Under the pieces are notes generated by a model. That model was not told where the DNA came from. It saw only the letters and a list, made by a program, of their open reading frames with translations, and searched no databases. A stretch of DNA of 64,000 bases from Allacma fusca. Taxonomy: Eukaryota > Arthropoda > Collembola > Symphypleona > Sminthuridae. Below are positions 11,466-22,959 of this stretch, piece after piece. Numbering within the stretch: position 1 is the first letter of the stretch; each line of letters starts with the position of its first letter. The DNA lies in assembly GCA_947179485.1 (NCBI GenBank), contig OX359245.1, positions 74,387,067-74,451,066 of the forward strand, given 5' to 3'. Made by a program: the position numbers and the translations under genes.

Positions 11466-13845
11466 AGGTAACACGTGCAAAATACCCGGCGGTTCCGGAT
11501 AGCTAAGATTAAATACTCGATTATCAGGTGTATAGCGGGTAGATGCAAGATACGCACCTGAACTTTCAGTTCGGTTTACAGTCATTTCGGGTAAAATTAA
11601 ATGTCTGAACACTTCTCTATCCACTCTTATCTTTTATTTCACGAACCCTTATCCTACCCCAGAATCTGCTATAAGGATTTGAAGAATGTCATTGTAATAT
11701 TAATATAGATACTAAAGTAGATACTTTTTCCTGTGAAACTATTTGGTGCAATATATTTAATATACAAGGCACAGATCTGGTGCCATATAATTAGCTTACT
11801 ATGCACAGAGCTGGTGCCATATAATTAGCTTACTATGCACAGATCTGGTGCCAAATAATTAGTTTACTATGCACAGATCTAGTGCCATATAATTAAAGTA
11901 TACTATGCACATATATATGTAGTACAATAAAATTATTTTACTGAGAACATATCTGAAGCAAAATAAACTTTACTGTGCACATTTCTGGTGCATTATAATT
12001 ATTTGCCTGCACATTTCTGGTGCTTTATAATTCTTTGACTGCACATTTCTGGTGCATTATAATTACTTGACTGCACATTTCTGGAACAATATATTTAAAA
12101 ACTGCACATTTCTGGTGCATTAAAAATAAAAGACTGCACATTTCTGGTGCATTATAATTAAAAGAATACACATTTCTGGTGCATTAATATTAAAAAATTG
12201 CACATTTCTGGTGCACTACTAATAACAAATTGCACATTTCTGGTGCACTACTAATAACAAATTGCACGTCTCTGGTGCATCATAATTAAAAAATTGCACG
12301 TTTCTGGTGCATTATAATTAAAAATTTGCACAATTCTGGTGCATTAAAACTAAAACATTGCACATTTCTGGTGCATTAAAATAAACAAATGCACATTTCT
12401 GGTGCATTAAAAATAAAAGACTGCACATTTCTGGTGCATTAAAATTAATAAATTGTACAATTCTGGTGCCATAAAATAAAAAAATGCCCATTTCTGTTTC
12501 ATTAAAATGAAAAAATGCACATTTCTGGTGCATTAAAATGAAAAAATGCACATTTCTGGTGCATTAAAATGAAAAAATGCACATTTCTGGTGCATTAAAA
12601 TAAAATGAAAAATGCACATTTCTGGTGCATTAAAATAAAATGAAACATGCACATTTCTGGTGCATTAAAATAAACTTAAAAATGCACATTTCTGGTGCAT
12701 TAAAATGAAAAAATGCACATTTCTGGTGCATTAAAAATAAAAGACTGCACATTTCTGGTGCATTAAAATTAATAAATTGTACAATTCTGGTGCCATAAAA
12801 TAAAAAAAATGCCCATTTCTGTTTCATTAAAATGAAAAAATGCACATTTCTGGTGCATTAAAATGAAAAAATGCACATTTCTGGTGCATTAAAATGAAAA
12901 ATGCACATTTCTGGTGCATTAAAATAAAATGAAAAATGCACATTTCTGGTGCATTAAAATAAAATGAAACATGCACATTTCTGGTGCATTAAAATAAAAT
13001 GAAACATGCACATTTCTGGTGCATTAAAATAAACTTAAAAATGCACATTTCTGGTGCATTAAAATAAAATGAAAAATGCACATTTCTGGTGCATTATAAT
13101 TAATAATTTGCACATTTCTGGTGCATTATAATTAATAATTTGCACATTTCTGGTGCATTATAATTAATAATTTGCACATTTCTGGTGCATTATAATTAAT
13201 AATTTGCACATTTCTGGTGCATTATAATTAATAATTTGCACATTTCTGGTGCATTATAATTAATAATTTGCACATTTCTGGTGCATTATAATTAATAATT
13301 TGCACATTTCTGGTGCATTATAATTAATAATTTGCACATTTCTGGTGCATTATAATTAAAAGACTGCACATTTCTGGTGCATTATAATTAAGAGACTGCA
13401 CATTTCTGGTGCATTATAATTACAACACTGTGCTAAATCGAAGTTGAGTGAAGACAACACCATAACCCAGTGTAAAAATCAGCGGCTCAATTAAATTTCA
13501 CTTGCCGTGGTGAGACTGATAAATACACATATAATAAATATTGCACCGTTTACTTGAACTTCTAGACCTATCAATAAGATAAACATTAGCTCATTCCCTT
13601 TAAATACCTGAAAGTCTAGCGGGTTCAGGTTTGGTCGGGTTTAAATAGGATCCAAACTTCAGGTAATTTTTCAGGTACGGGTATCCTATGAATAAATAAT
13701 GAAAATATCTGACCAGTAAAGTATTTGCTCGGATTCAACTGAACAAGTTCGGGTCGAAGAAAATATTTGCATGAAATGGAAAATACGGTTTGGGTTCACG
13801 TGCGGATCCTGATTTTTTGATACCTGAAAGCAGCTCTGATTAAAC
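11466..13845. repeat. Dispersed element, copy carrying a satellite
   Basis: The outer parts (about 11466-11650 and 13600-13845) match the left and right parts of the short copy at 2315-2945. Between them, instead of about 200 bases, lies the 1.7-kb tandem array described separately. This places the satellite inside a mobile or formerly mobile unit. Confidence 0.65.
11768..13435. repeat. Satellite of 25-32-bp units with hairpin core
   Basis: More than 50 tandem units share the core TGCACATTTCTGGTGCATTA followed by an A+T spacer of variable length. TGCAC and GTGCA can pair across ATTTCTG, so every unit carries a 5-bp hairpin. The right part (about 13075-13340) has about eight near-identical 32-bp units; the left edge (11768-11940) has older degenerate units with a CACAGATCTGGTGCCATATAA consensus. 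A block at 12421 onward, including an odd CCCATTTCTGTTTC unit, recurs about 324 bp later. Open frames across it are repeat artefacts. Confidence 0.92.
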
Positions 13846-13960
13846 GTTTTAACATTTTCTGCTTTCAATCCTGCTCAATATTTTATTGCGAGCTTCCACT
13901 ATACAACTATTGGACTTGTTAAACAAACTTAAAAAGGATTCCTGTAATACACATTTGTAG

Positions 13961-14346
13961 ATCTCCCTGGAAGATCATTTCTGAGTTTCCCTGCTGAGCA
14001 AATGTCCCTGCAGGGAGGTCCTCAACGATTTCAAAAATCCCTGTTGAAAAAAAGGTCAACGATTTCAAAAATCCCTGTGGAAAAAAAGGTCAACGATTTT
14101 CAGCATCCCTGTTAGAAAAAATAATTTAACTGCAAGACGTCAAGTCACTATAAAATTAGGTCAACCAATCTAAAAATCCCTGTTTGCCTAACAAATTACC
14201 CTGAAACACGTCAACAAATTTTAAAATCCCTGCCAAAAAAGATCAGCTAAAAATATTTTTTCCCTGCTTCAAATATGTTTTCCCTGCTTGAAATATTTTT
14301 TTCCTGGTTAGAATCTTCCCGTCTTTCCACAAAACTCCGAACCCTG
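13961..14346. mobile_element. CAGGGGTCGG-family MITE, left end lost
   Basis: Interior words (CCCTGGAAGATCATTTC, repeated GGTCAACGATTT and AAATCCCTG, TCTTCCCGTC) and a CCGAACCCTG right end match the family. The left terminal repeat is missing. Confidence 0.7.
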
Positions 14347-14973
14347 CATTTGGGCAAAATAAGTCAAAAATTATTTAAACTTTTGAACGGAACTTCTTCT
14401 CTAGTGTTTTACGCAGCTCGTCTACTTTTTGAAACTGTTTCTTTCTTTAAACTAATTCACAATTCCAGTTTCCCGAAGATTTATTAGCATACACAATTTC
14501 AAATGGAACTAGTTGTAACACATTATAGCTACTCACGAAGCCAAAAGTTTGTTCAAAATTATACACTCCAATGGTTTAACCTTTTCAACGGAACTTCTTC
14601 CCCAGTCTTTTGACGCAGCTCTTTCTCGTTCTGAAACTGTTTCTTGCTTGGATGTAATTTATAATAAATTCTAGTTTCCCAAAGAAACTTCACCTTGAAC
14701 TGCATCTCAAGCTATTTGTAAAGCTCACTGCACCCTTAAACTCTCAACATCGACATTAAATTATCACCCCTTTAATGAACCAACGGCAGGAGACGCAGGC
14801 TGCATAAACAAAGCAATAAAACAGCTTGCGTTTCCTGCCTTGACCATTCCCAAATAATTTCTACGAAATAACTTTTCATTTTCCTTCCCTTACTGGCTCG
14901 TAAACATCCTCTCACTTCTTTCCATTCCAAATATGCTCCATTCTCGCACCCTTGATTCCAGCTTCTTTCTTTT

Positions 14974-15186
14974 CCTATACCTTTTTTGATGCCTTTTATT
15001 ATACCTTTTCCTACACCTTTTCCTATACCGTTTCCTACACCTTTTCCTATACCGTTTCCCATACCTTTTCCTATACCGTTTCCCATACCGTTTCCCATAC
15101 CTTTTCCTATACCTTTTCCCATACCTTTTCCTATACCTTTTCCTATACCTTTTCCTATATCTTTTCCTATACCTTTTCATAAACCT
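14974..15186. repeat. 12-bp minisatellite CCTTTTCCTATA
   Basis: About 17 tandem 12-mers with CCGTTTCCCATA variants. Because the period is four codons, every frame that lacks a stop in one unit stays open throughout. This explains the overlapping low-complexity frames (IPFP, SYTF, YRKR, GIGK repeats), none of which is supported as a gene. Confidence 0.9.
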
Positions 15187-16131
15187 TTTATTATTTGTGT
15201 TCTATTTATAAGTCCCCCTAATTTGATCCTGGTAATTCGGTGCGAAAGACCCGGCCTTCAAAAACAATATTCAAGATGGTTTCGGAAATCATCATCAGAA
15301 GAAAATGATAATATTATCGGTTACGCAATTAGAATTGAATTTCGTGGAACAATCAGGCAAGCATTCAGCAGATGTTTTTGCAAGTTTGTCCGGCTGAAGG
15401 AATTATGAAAACGTATTGTCATGCTTTAAAGAAAGTGTCCCTTTAAATGTTTATTTAAAATTCGAGAGAAAGAAATGAAGTAGATCCCCATTAAACAGGT
15501 CCGAACATGTGAGGAAAAATCTCAAATTTGTATAAATGCTCAATAAATGATATAATCTATCCGATCCAATTTACTATATAGGGGCAAATGTTATAATCAG
15601 CATTGTACAATTATTGCAAAAAAAAAGATTGATAAGAGTATTTTTAATCGTGTATTCAACTGCATGCAAAGACCAAGAAAATTGGAATGTGCAACCTCCA
15701 GCATTTACAAATTCTTGAAATTACAAGTCTAAACTTTATCCTTCTAAAATTGAATAGTTACCGACAGAAACCTTCCCAACATCCATATAAACTACGGAAT
15801 TACAGAAATTTGAACTGCAGAAATTTGGAAATGAGCTTCATAAAACGAAAATTTAACCATGCCGTTAGTAATGCTTCAGCATTTATTTTAGTCTAAACTG
15901 TTTAGTCCCATCTCCTCTCAACATCTTTGAAATTATAGTTGGACAAATTTCTACGATTCCTTGAATCCAATGGAGTTACATTTAGTGTGGTTAGCATCAT
16001 AGTTTTGATATGTGTAACTACAATTAACTAATAATATTTATCGCAATGTCTTCAAAAACATTTCTTCAATATGTTCTAGTCAAATTATTTTAGACAACTT
16101 TAAAATTTCTTTGAAAATTTGACCAAACAAG
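15187..16131. other. No gene seen
   Basis: Ordinary A+T-rich sequence with no recognisable feature. Confidence 0.4.
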
Positions 16132-16139
16132 GTATACAC

Positions 16140-16499
16140 CAGGGATCGGATTTTTTAAAATTTCCCTGCAAGATCATTTCCGAATTTCCCTGCTGAATTT
16201 TACGTCCCTGCTGGAAGGTCTTCCACGATTTTTAAAAGCCCTGTAGGCAAAAATAATTCCCCTGCAAGACGTGAAATCCCTGCCAAATAAGGTCAATCAA
16301 TCTGAAAATCCCTGTTTGCATAACAAATTTACCTTAAACACGCCAACAATTTTAAAAATCCCTGCCAAATATAAGGTAAACGATTTTAAAAATCCATAAA
16401 ATCGCAAAAATGAAACCCTTCCCTTTGAGATTTTCCCAGTCAGAAATTTTTTTCCCTGGAAAGGATTTTCCCATCTTCCCACAAAAAAATCCGGCCCCA
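16140..16499. mobile_element. CAGGGGTCGG-family MITE
   Basis: Starts CAGGGATCGGATTTTTT and ends near AAATCCGGCCCC. Flanking 8-mers GTATACAC (16132-16139) and ATATGCAC (16500-16507) agree at six of eight positions, as expected for an old hAT target duplication. Non-coding. Confidence 0.78.
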
Positions 16500-16507
16500 A
16501 TATGCAC

Positions 16508-17768
16508 TTGCACTTTAAGTTCATTTTGTATAATTTGAACTTGATAATAACTTGACGTTCAAATAGAACACATAATTTGACTTGAATGTGAACGTGAACA
16601 TGATTATTCAAGTATTTTTTTGCACATGAATAAACAATACAATAAATTTCGTCCGCAGTTATTCAGGTTACTTTAATTAGGACAAACAAAACACCAAGCA
16701 CGTGACATTCTTCATTTTTTACAAACTATTTCTGGCAGTGAAAATCTGGTGTCATGGGATTGAATGAATAATTATTCTTCCGCTGTGAGTGAACAAAAAT
16801 TTTCCTCAATGTAGCAAAGTAACTCCCATGAAATCTTCCTGAGAATAGATAAAGTAAAAGGTGAGCTTTTGTTTGTTATCAACTACCAGAAAGCCCTGCT
16901 TTGAAGGGGTGCGTACTTGGCTATGGGGGAGTCATAGCCAATGACCATGGAACGCGCATCATAACCGTGTGACAATTAAGCAAATGTGTACAACACAAAC
17001 GCCTGGAGAATATCATGGTTAAAAATTACATAGAAGGTCAAACCCATCTCTACATTATTACGTTTTTGATCAAAGGTAAACTGATATGCCGGTACTTTCG
17101 CTAGAATTGAAATTACATCTAGTACACTTTGCGCTTCTTTTTCGAAAATTATTCTTTGATCATTGAATTTCAATCGAAAACGTGTTTAAATCATTGAAAA
17201 TTAAATAATTACATTATACCACATGAAAGTTGGAATAGTAAAGTTATTGATTTACAGAGACGAAAGAATTTGCAGGACGAGTATCCCCCTCGTCTCGTTT
17301 CTTTATTTTTCGCAGTATCTTATACACAAGATATATGGTCCAGGTCCAGAAGGTTCAAATGAAATAATTTTTCAATACTGTCGTGGAGATAGTTGCTCTT
17401 TTACATGGTGATTCAGCAATTGGAGGCATATCATCCCCCTTCATGTAATTTCTTGGTGAAAGTAGCTAAATCATTGGACTCCATCAATAGTCTTCATTTG
17501 CGGGCTCGACCATCTCTGCATCCTGCTTGCACACTGGCGATCCATTCTTATGTAACATTCGCTAATTTGCTTCTGAAATTGTTTTGTTTTCACTTGAAAT
17601 TTATTCTTAAAAATGCTTAATTCATGAATTGAATCTGAAAGCATTCTGCTCGCTAAGATTACTAGCAATTTATAAATAATGAAAGTAAGTAAGTAATATT
17701 CAAGTTCACATAATACACATAGTATGCCAAGAATATAATGTAGTGCACAACATTTGTTTACTTCCATG
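16508..17768. other. No gene seen
   Basis: 16510-16620 holds AACTTGA / GTTCAAGT-type words like those at 25000-25960. The remainder has no supportable feature. Confidence 0.4.
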
Positions 17769-17860
17769 CAGGGGTCGCAATTTTTATGGAAGACGGGAAG
17801 ATTCTTCCAGAGAAAACACATATCTGGAAGGGAAATATCGAAGGGAAAGGAAGGCATTTT
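17769..17860. mobile_element. CAGGGGTCGG-family MITE, 5' fragment
   Basis: CAGGGGTCGCAATTTTTATGG followed by AAGACGGGAAGATTCTTCC matches the left end of the 47287-47625 copy. Similarity stops within 100 bases. Confidence 0.7.
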
Positions 17861-18599
17861 TTTTAACTTTATTTTCTATAATGTACTGAGTGTGGTCCAT
17901 AAACACATCCACTATGTTGTATTAACACTTTCCGTAATATCTTTCTGATACTTACAACATGATTCCAAGAGGCAATAATGTGTTTACTCCCGAGAAAGCA
18001 ACACAATATGAAGCTGTTTTTATTCCGATCATTATTGTTTTTTCAAATAAAAATGTATTTCAGATTTATTACAAGCATTATTTTATTGACTGACATTTCA
18101 CATTTCAACCTCAGGGTAGAGCATCATCCCGTGGGATATATTAGGACAGTAGCGTGGGTCGTAACTGTTTACCCGTACCCCCCCCCCCACACAACCCGAA
18201 ACCAAAGTACAATGACAAACCTCGGACCGGTCAACAAAATTTTAAAAAACCCGTAGAACACCCGTATAAGTAATAGCAGTAAAAGTATTAGCTCAGGTTG
18301 TAAATATTCAGGTAGACATAGAACAATTGGCTGATTTAATTTTACTGTGCATCTTGTATATTTCGGCTTTTTGAATGAAGTTGGTAATAGCTGGGATTAC
18401 TTCCACACCAAAATTCATGCAATTATATCTGACCAGGGGATATAACTGATTGACATGACTCCCTGCTAAAAGTATTCCTGCAATCATTGTATTTCACGTA
18501 ATTTACGGCAACCTGGTCAACCAGTATCTGGTTAAATGTTTTCCAAACTTGTGTTATTCCTGCTACTTCCTATGATGTAATTCGTTGACTTTGAATGCT
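17861..18599. other. No gene seen
   Basis: Contains a C-run (about 18176-18188) with a CCCGTACCC / ACCCGTA word patch around 18150-18260; otherwise featureless. Confidence 0.4.
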
Positions 18600-18604
18600 A
18601 ACTA

Positions 18605-19080
18605 ACGATTTAATTTCGGTTTATTTAAAGTTTCGCGCGATCTTAATTCCATGGCCTTACAAAACGCTCAAAAGGTGGCATGCCAAGCACTTATTATTAA
18701 AGAGCACTACCTGTCTGTTTATTTAAAGCGCTACTCTAAATACAAGTGCGCATGATTTAGGCATACAACAAGTCTCTACAACAGGGCTTGATTCGTAAGC
18801 CGTTTCGAGCAATTTCTACTGTCACACTTTACCTCTTCAAGTAATTGTCGCTGTGAATCACAGTGGTTTTACTAGTTATTATGTTATTAATGACCAATAC
18901 CTGTCCGTTTATTTGAAGGTTCGCGCGCTACTCTAAAAATAAGTGTGCACGATTTAGGTATACAGTAAGTCTCGCTGCCAGTGCTAGATTCGTAAGCCAT
19001 TTAGCTTCTAATTTCTACACTCACACTACCACCTGTCTTCCAACTAATTCCCCCTGTGAAGTACGGGGCTTTTCATAGTA
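18605..19080. repeat. Tandem pair of hairpin-tailed repeats
   Basis: Two units of about 190 bp (from about 18702 and 18892) share CCTGTCTGTTTATTT, GCGCTACTCTAAA, AAGTGCGCATGATTTAGG, GATTCGTAAGCC and a terminal hairpin (CCCCTGTGAAGTACGGGGCTTTT in the second unit). A partial third start lies at about 18612 (TTTATTTAAAGTTTCGCGCG). The tail matches the module near 4834. Possibly a SINE-like family, but no convincing pol III A/B boxes were seen. Confidence 0.6.
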
Positions 19081-19089
19081 AAACAGTAA

Positions 19090-20476
19090 TTGCTAGAAAT
19101 CCCTCACACCAAGTCGTGCTTTGTTTAAAAGGTAAAATTGAAATTTGTTTAAAAAAAGTTTGACAATTTATTCAATGTTTTCAATTGTAACTATACGTTC
19201 TCAAACCCTTCTCCTGCGTGCAGAACTCGTGGAATTTTTCACGAGCTTTCACGTTCTTTTTTAGCCGCAATGAAAAGACCATACCCGCCGTAACCCATCA
19301 AGCGTAATACTTTATAATCGCACACACCCAAAGCCCTTGCTGGCTAGGCTTTTTACGGACTTCCCCGCAAATTTTAACCGCCCAACATGCTGAACCTCAG
19401 GGCATATATAGATTAAAAATGTCCAAATAAAAGGTGTTTATCAAGGGATTTATCAAGGACTTTTATTCTGGAACTTGGTTCAAGTTGAAGCTGGATCGTT
19501 TACAAATAAGTCGTAAGCACCTAACTCGTCGGGTGAAAATACTCATCTTGTTCCTCTTCAACATTAAAACACCAACATCAAGTATCCATGCGGAGTTGAA
19601 AAACTGAGTCTTTATTATAGAAAGCAAAGTGCTGCGTATATGTCCGTATAAATGTATTGGCTTTCTCAACGTTGAGAATTGACACGTTTTGACATGCAAC
19701 GGCCACATATACTCATACGTTGTGGTTCTGCACTGTTGACGTATTTCTGTATTTGCATTTAGAAGTACGTCAATGGCTCCAAACCACAACGTTCCATGAG
19801 ATGGCGAAAGCATGTGTGAAAATGTGTCGTTCCTCAATGCCGAACAAAATATTGCTCTATAGACATATAGGTGCACATCCCTATTGAGTTTCACAGGGTT
19901 AACTAATAATTATCCATGTTTTGGTTTTGCTAAAATTTCAATAAACATTTTACATCTGCAATATCACATAGGAAATTAGATATGGAATGGGCAAGTCCGA
20001 AGGATGAAGGAAGACTCCGATACAGCAGTTCTTACCTTTCAGAATGTGCCCTGTCCGTACATAATTTTCGGAACACAGAAATGTTGTGTAGACTTAATCT
20101 GTAACTTTCGCCCTGCATGTTCAACCAGAAAGGAGAAACAGCTTGTGCTAAATGACCAGAACAAACTATCAACATGTACATTTTAAAATTATAATGGAAC
20201 TTATGAGTCTCTGTGATTTAATTATGTAACACCTTATATAAAAGCGTGAATTCTAATACATCTACATCTGAATCTTCCGTCGTTGGTTACTTACCAGAAT
20301 TTGGTGTACGGAATCAACTTTCTGGGCACTTTTTGGGCAGCGATTGGAAATATTAGCAATACCTTATAAAATGCATGGGGGAACCGAATGTGTCCCTCTT
20401 AATCTTGCCTTTGAAAGTTTCATTGTACATTATATTGGATTTTCAAAGTTGTTAAATGCGACAAATGTACAAATGG
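19090..20476. other. No supported gene
   Basis: A 143-codon open frame on the minus strand (19463-19894) has no recognisable domain or splice context and is treated as chance. Nothing else was recognised. Confidence 0.4.
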
Positions 20477-20484
20477 GGCTAAAC

Positions 20485-21645
20485 CAAAGGTGGGCCTTTT
20501 CACTACCCTAGCCTATAACCTGCCCATAATATTAAAATTTTCTGAGGCCCCCTTTTAGGCCCAGAATTTCAATTTAAGATTTATGCCCCTATCCCTCAAG
20601 GCTGGTGGCGACAAGTGCCTGCCTATAATCCAATATAGGCTATTAGCGCAAGGGACTGCCTGCCTAGAAATTGCCCTAGCCTAGAAGACACATTACTTTC
20701 CCCTACACCCCTAGATAATTATATACGCTTACACACATGAATGTAAGGACATGTGGAAATCGCCATGCCGCTTCAGAACAAAGAGAAATATATAGGCCTA
20801 TTTTACACTTGAACGAAAACATTTAACATACCAGAAATAAGCTATTTTATTACTGAAATTTGAGGTTCTTTCCCTAAAATCGACACCAAAAATCTTTATA
20901 TGATCTTTGGAACGCATATGATTTTCAAGATAATTCTGCATAAAGTAGTTTTTTGCAACATTGACAATATCGGCATATGTGTCTCATACCAGGGGTCCTT
21001 AGCCATTGGGTGTAATTTAAAACTTAAATTAAAATTATGGCTTCCAAATCACACGCTTTTTCTTTTCCTAGTTCGATTAAGTCCGTGTAATGTAGCCTAC
21101 TTAAGGATTTTTGACGCCAACGTTCAGTTTATTGATCATTGTAAAACTTTTTAAATACAAAAATCAATAGGCCGAAAGATCATTTGTGCAAAAGGCCCGA
21201 TGTTTTCCAAATTTTTATACAGATTTTTTTTATTTTTAAAAACTTCGCCAGGAATTATGAAATCCGCTCCAAGTAATGAAAAGGCAGAAACAACAATATT
21301 TATACTAATATGTAATATACACTCAGAAATTTGTTAAATACTGTCCAATGTGTATATTTACTACCCTTGTAGTAACAAAGTACACATGATACATAACTAT
21401 TACGAGCGGAACATATTTACACACCGACTTACCCTTATGCGTTCTAGGCGTGGGTAGTTTCAGGAAGCCTAGCCTATATTCCCTAACCCCGAGCAGCAAT
21501 TTGGAGACCCTACCTAGATTTTCATCCTTGCCTATATATATTTATAGCCCTAGCCTATATCCGTGCCTATATTTCTAATTTTTATTTTGCACCCCAGATC
21601 TGGGCCTGTATTCTATCCTACATCTGGGGTAGGGGCCCACCTTTG
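20485..21645. mobile_element. hAT-type element with CCTAGCCTATA body
   Basis: Terminal repeats CAAAGGTGGGCC (20485-20496) and GGCCCACCTTTG (21634-21645) are flanked by the identical 8-mer GGCTAAAC (20477-20484, 21646-21653). Sub-terminal DNA is packed with GCCTATA, CCTAGCC and GGCCC words on both sides; no transposase remains. The element at 47891-48745 belongs to the same family. Confidence 0.9.
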
Positions 21646-21653
21646 GGCTAAAC

Positions 21654-22959
21654 CATTTCGATATCAAGGGTACGTTGACAACAAGTAGCTTACGAGAGCT
21701 TCTGCTCTCCGTCTGTCTCCTTTATCTCTCTGCTGTAGAATTTGTGAACCTAAATAATCTTTTTTTTTAAACAATCTGACACAGTGAGTTGTATTATGAT
21801 CTGTGTTTTATTCGGAGGAAGTTAGTGCATGGGCTTTTCTGCATATGGTACTAAATAACTTACTTTATTTGGCTTCACTCATGTAAGTTTGTATAATGAG
21901 TGGTTTTAAGAAGAGGAGTTAACATCTCCATTCAAATGATTTCCTTTTATGTACGCAGATTTTCCTTACAATATTGTCGTGTTAACCGAAAATTGGCTTA
22001 GATAACATTTTGCGATTTCTTTCTGGTTAAGAATCGACTTTGAGACATTATATTGGATTGAAAGAGAAGCAATACCAGAGCTGCATGCGTACAATAAACA
22101 ACACAACATTAAAGGCTCGGACCACAAAAAACGTATACACTAAGTTCGCAAAACATTATTAAAGTTATTTATTGTTCTATTGGACACGTTGCTTCCAGAA
22201 TTAATGTAAGTAGGCAATTTAAATGTACTTTGCATTGACCCTGGCTCCGCAGGTTCCAATAGCTTTATATAACTGTTATATTGAAATTTAACCTTTTGTT
22301 AATGACTTATAACTACGGTAGTTGTGATTAATTATGACTGGAAATGTGATTAAACTTCAGAATTGTTTATCCATGGCAAATATCCATTGAACAGAATTAC
22401 ACACTGACATTGAATTATAATAGTTTCTAAATTGTGCATTTTTATTATTTTAAATTGCTTCACTGGCTTTTGTATAAAACCTAATATAGAGAAAAGAGCA
22501 GCTATTATTTTTAATCAAAGTTCTGTAATGTTTAAATGAAGCTAGACTGTTAGGAAATAGAAAAATTCCGGTTTTTAAGTGTTATTAGGGGATCGTATCT
22601 GAAATATTAGTGAGAAAATATTATCAAGAAATATTTGGATGAAGCCTTTGTAGACGTTGTCGTTGCCGATATAATTATAGTAAAGCTGAAGTCATATTTC
22701 GTGTAATTCCGTCAAGTGATTTGGGTGTAATAGTTTTGAAATCAATATTTTACATACTTAAAGATATCTTCTCCCCACAAACATATACGTCCGAGTTCAG
22801 CCAAATAAACAGACAACTAGCCCTTAGCTGTTCATTACTGGAAATTAGAGCCATGCTTTGTGCTGTATCTTTGTCGGACCAGTTAACTGCTCTCTCCTTA
22901 TTTTGTGAACCTATTAAAATAAATTCTAAACGTAGTACTCAAGCAAAGTTTCACCAGAA
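21654..22959. other. No gene seen; 5' flank of receptor copy 1
   Basis: A+T-rich, with no exon compatible in phase with the receptor downstream and no defined repeat. Confidence 0.4.

Noticed and set aside
12318..12845. Cysteine/histidine repeat protein (MHQKCAFF units)
   Set aside because: It is the satellite read on the minus strand, with period and composition set by the repeat.
11768..13435. CRISPR-like array (conserved repeat with a hairpin core and variable spacers)
   Set aside because: Spacers are short, A+T-only and repetitive, unit length drifts, no cas genes exist and the sequence is eukaryotic. It is a satellite.
14890..15408. Proline-, arginine- or glycine-rich repeat proteins
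   Set aside because: All are readings of the 12-bp minisatellite in different frames and strands.
19463..19894. 143-codon minus-strand open frame
   Set aside because: No domain, signal peptide, splice context or homologous copy in the window; a frame of this length is expected by chance in 64 kb.
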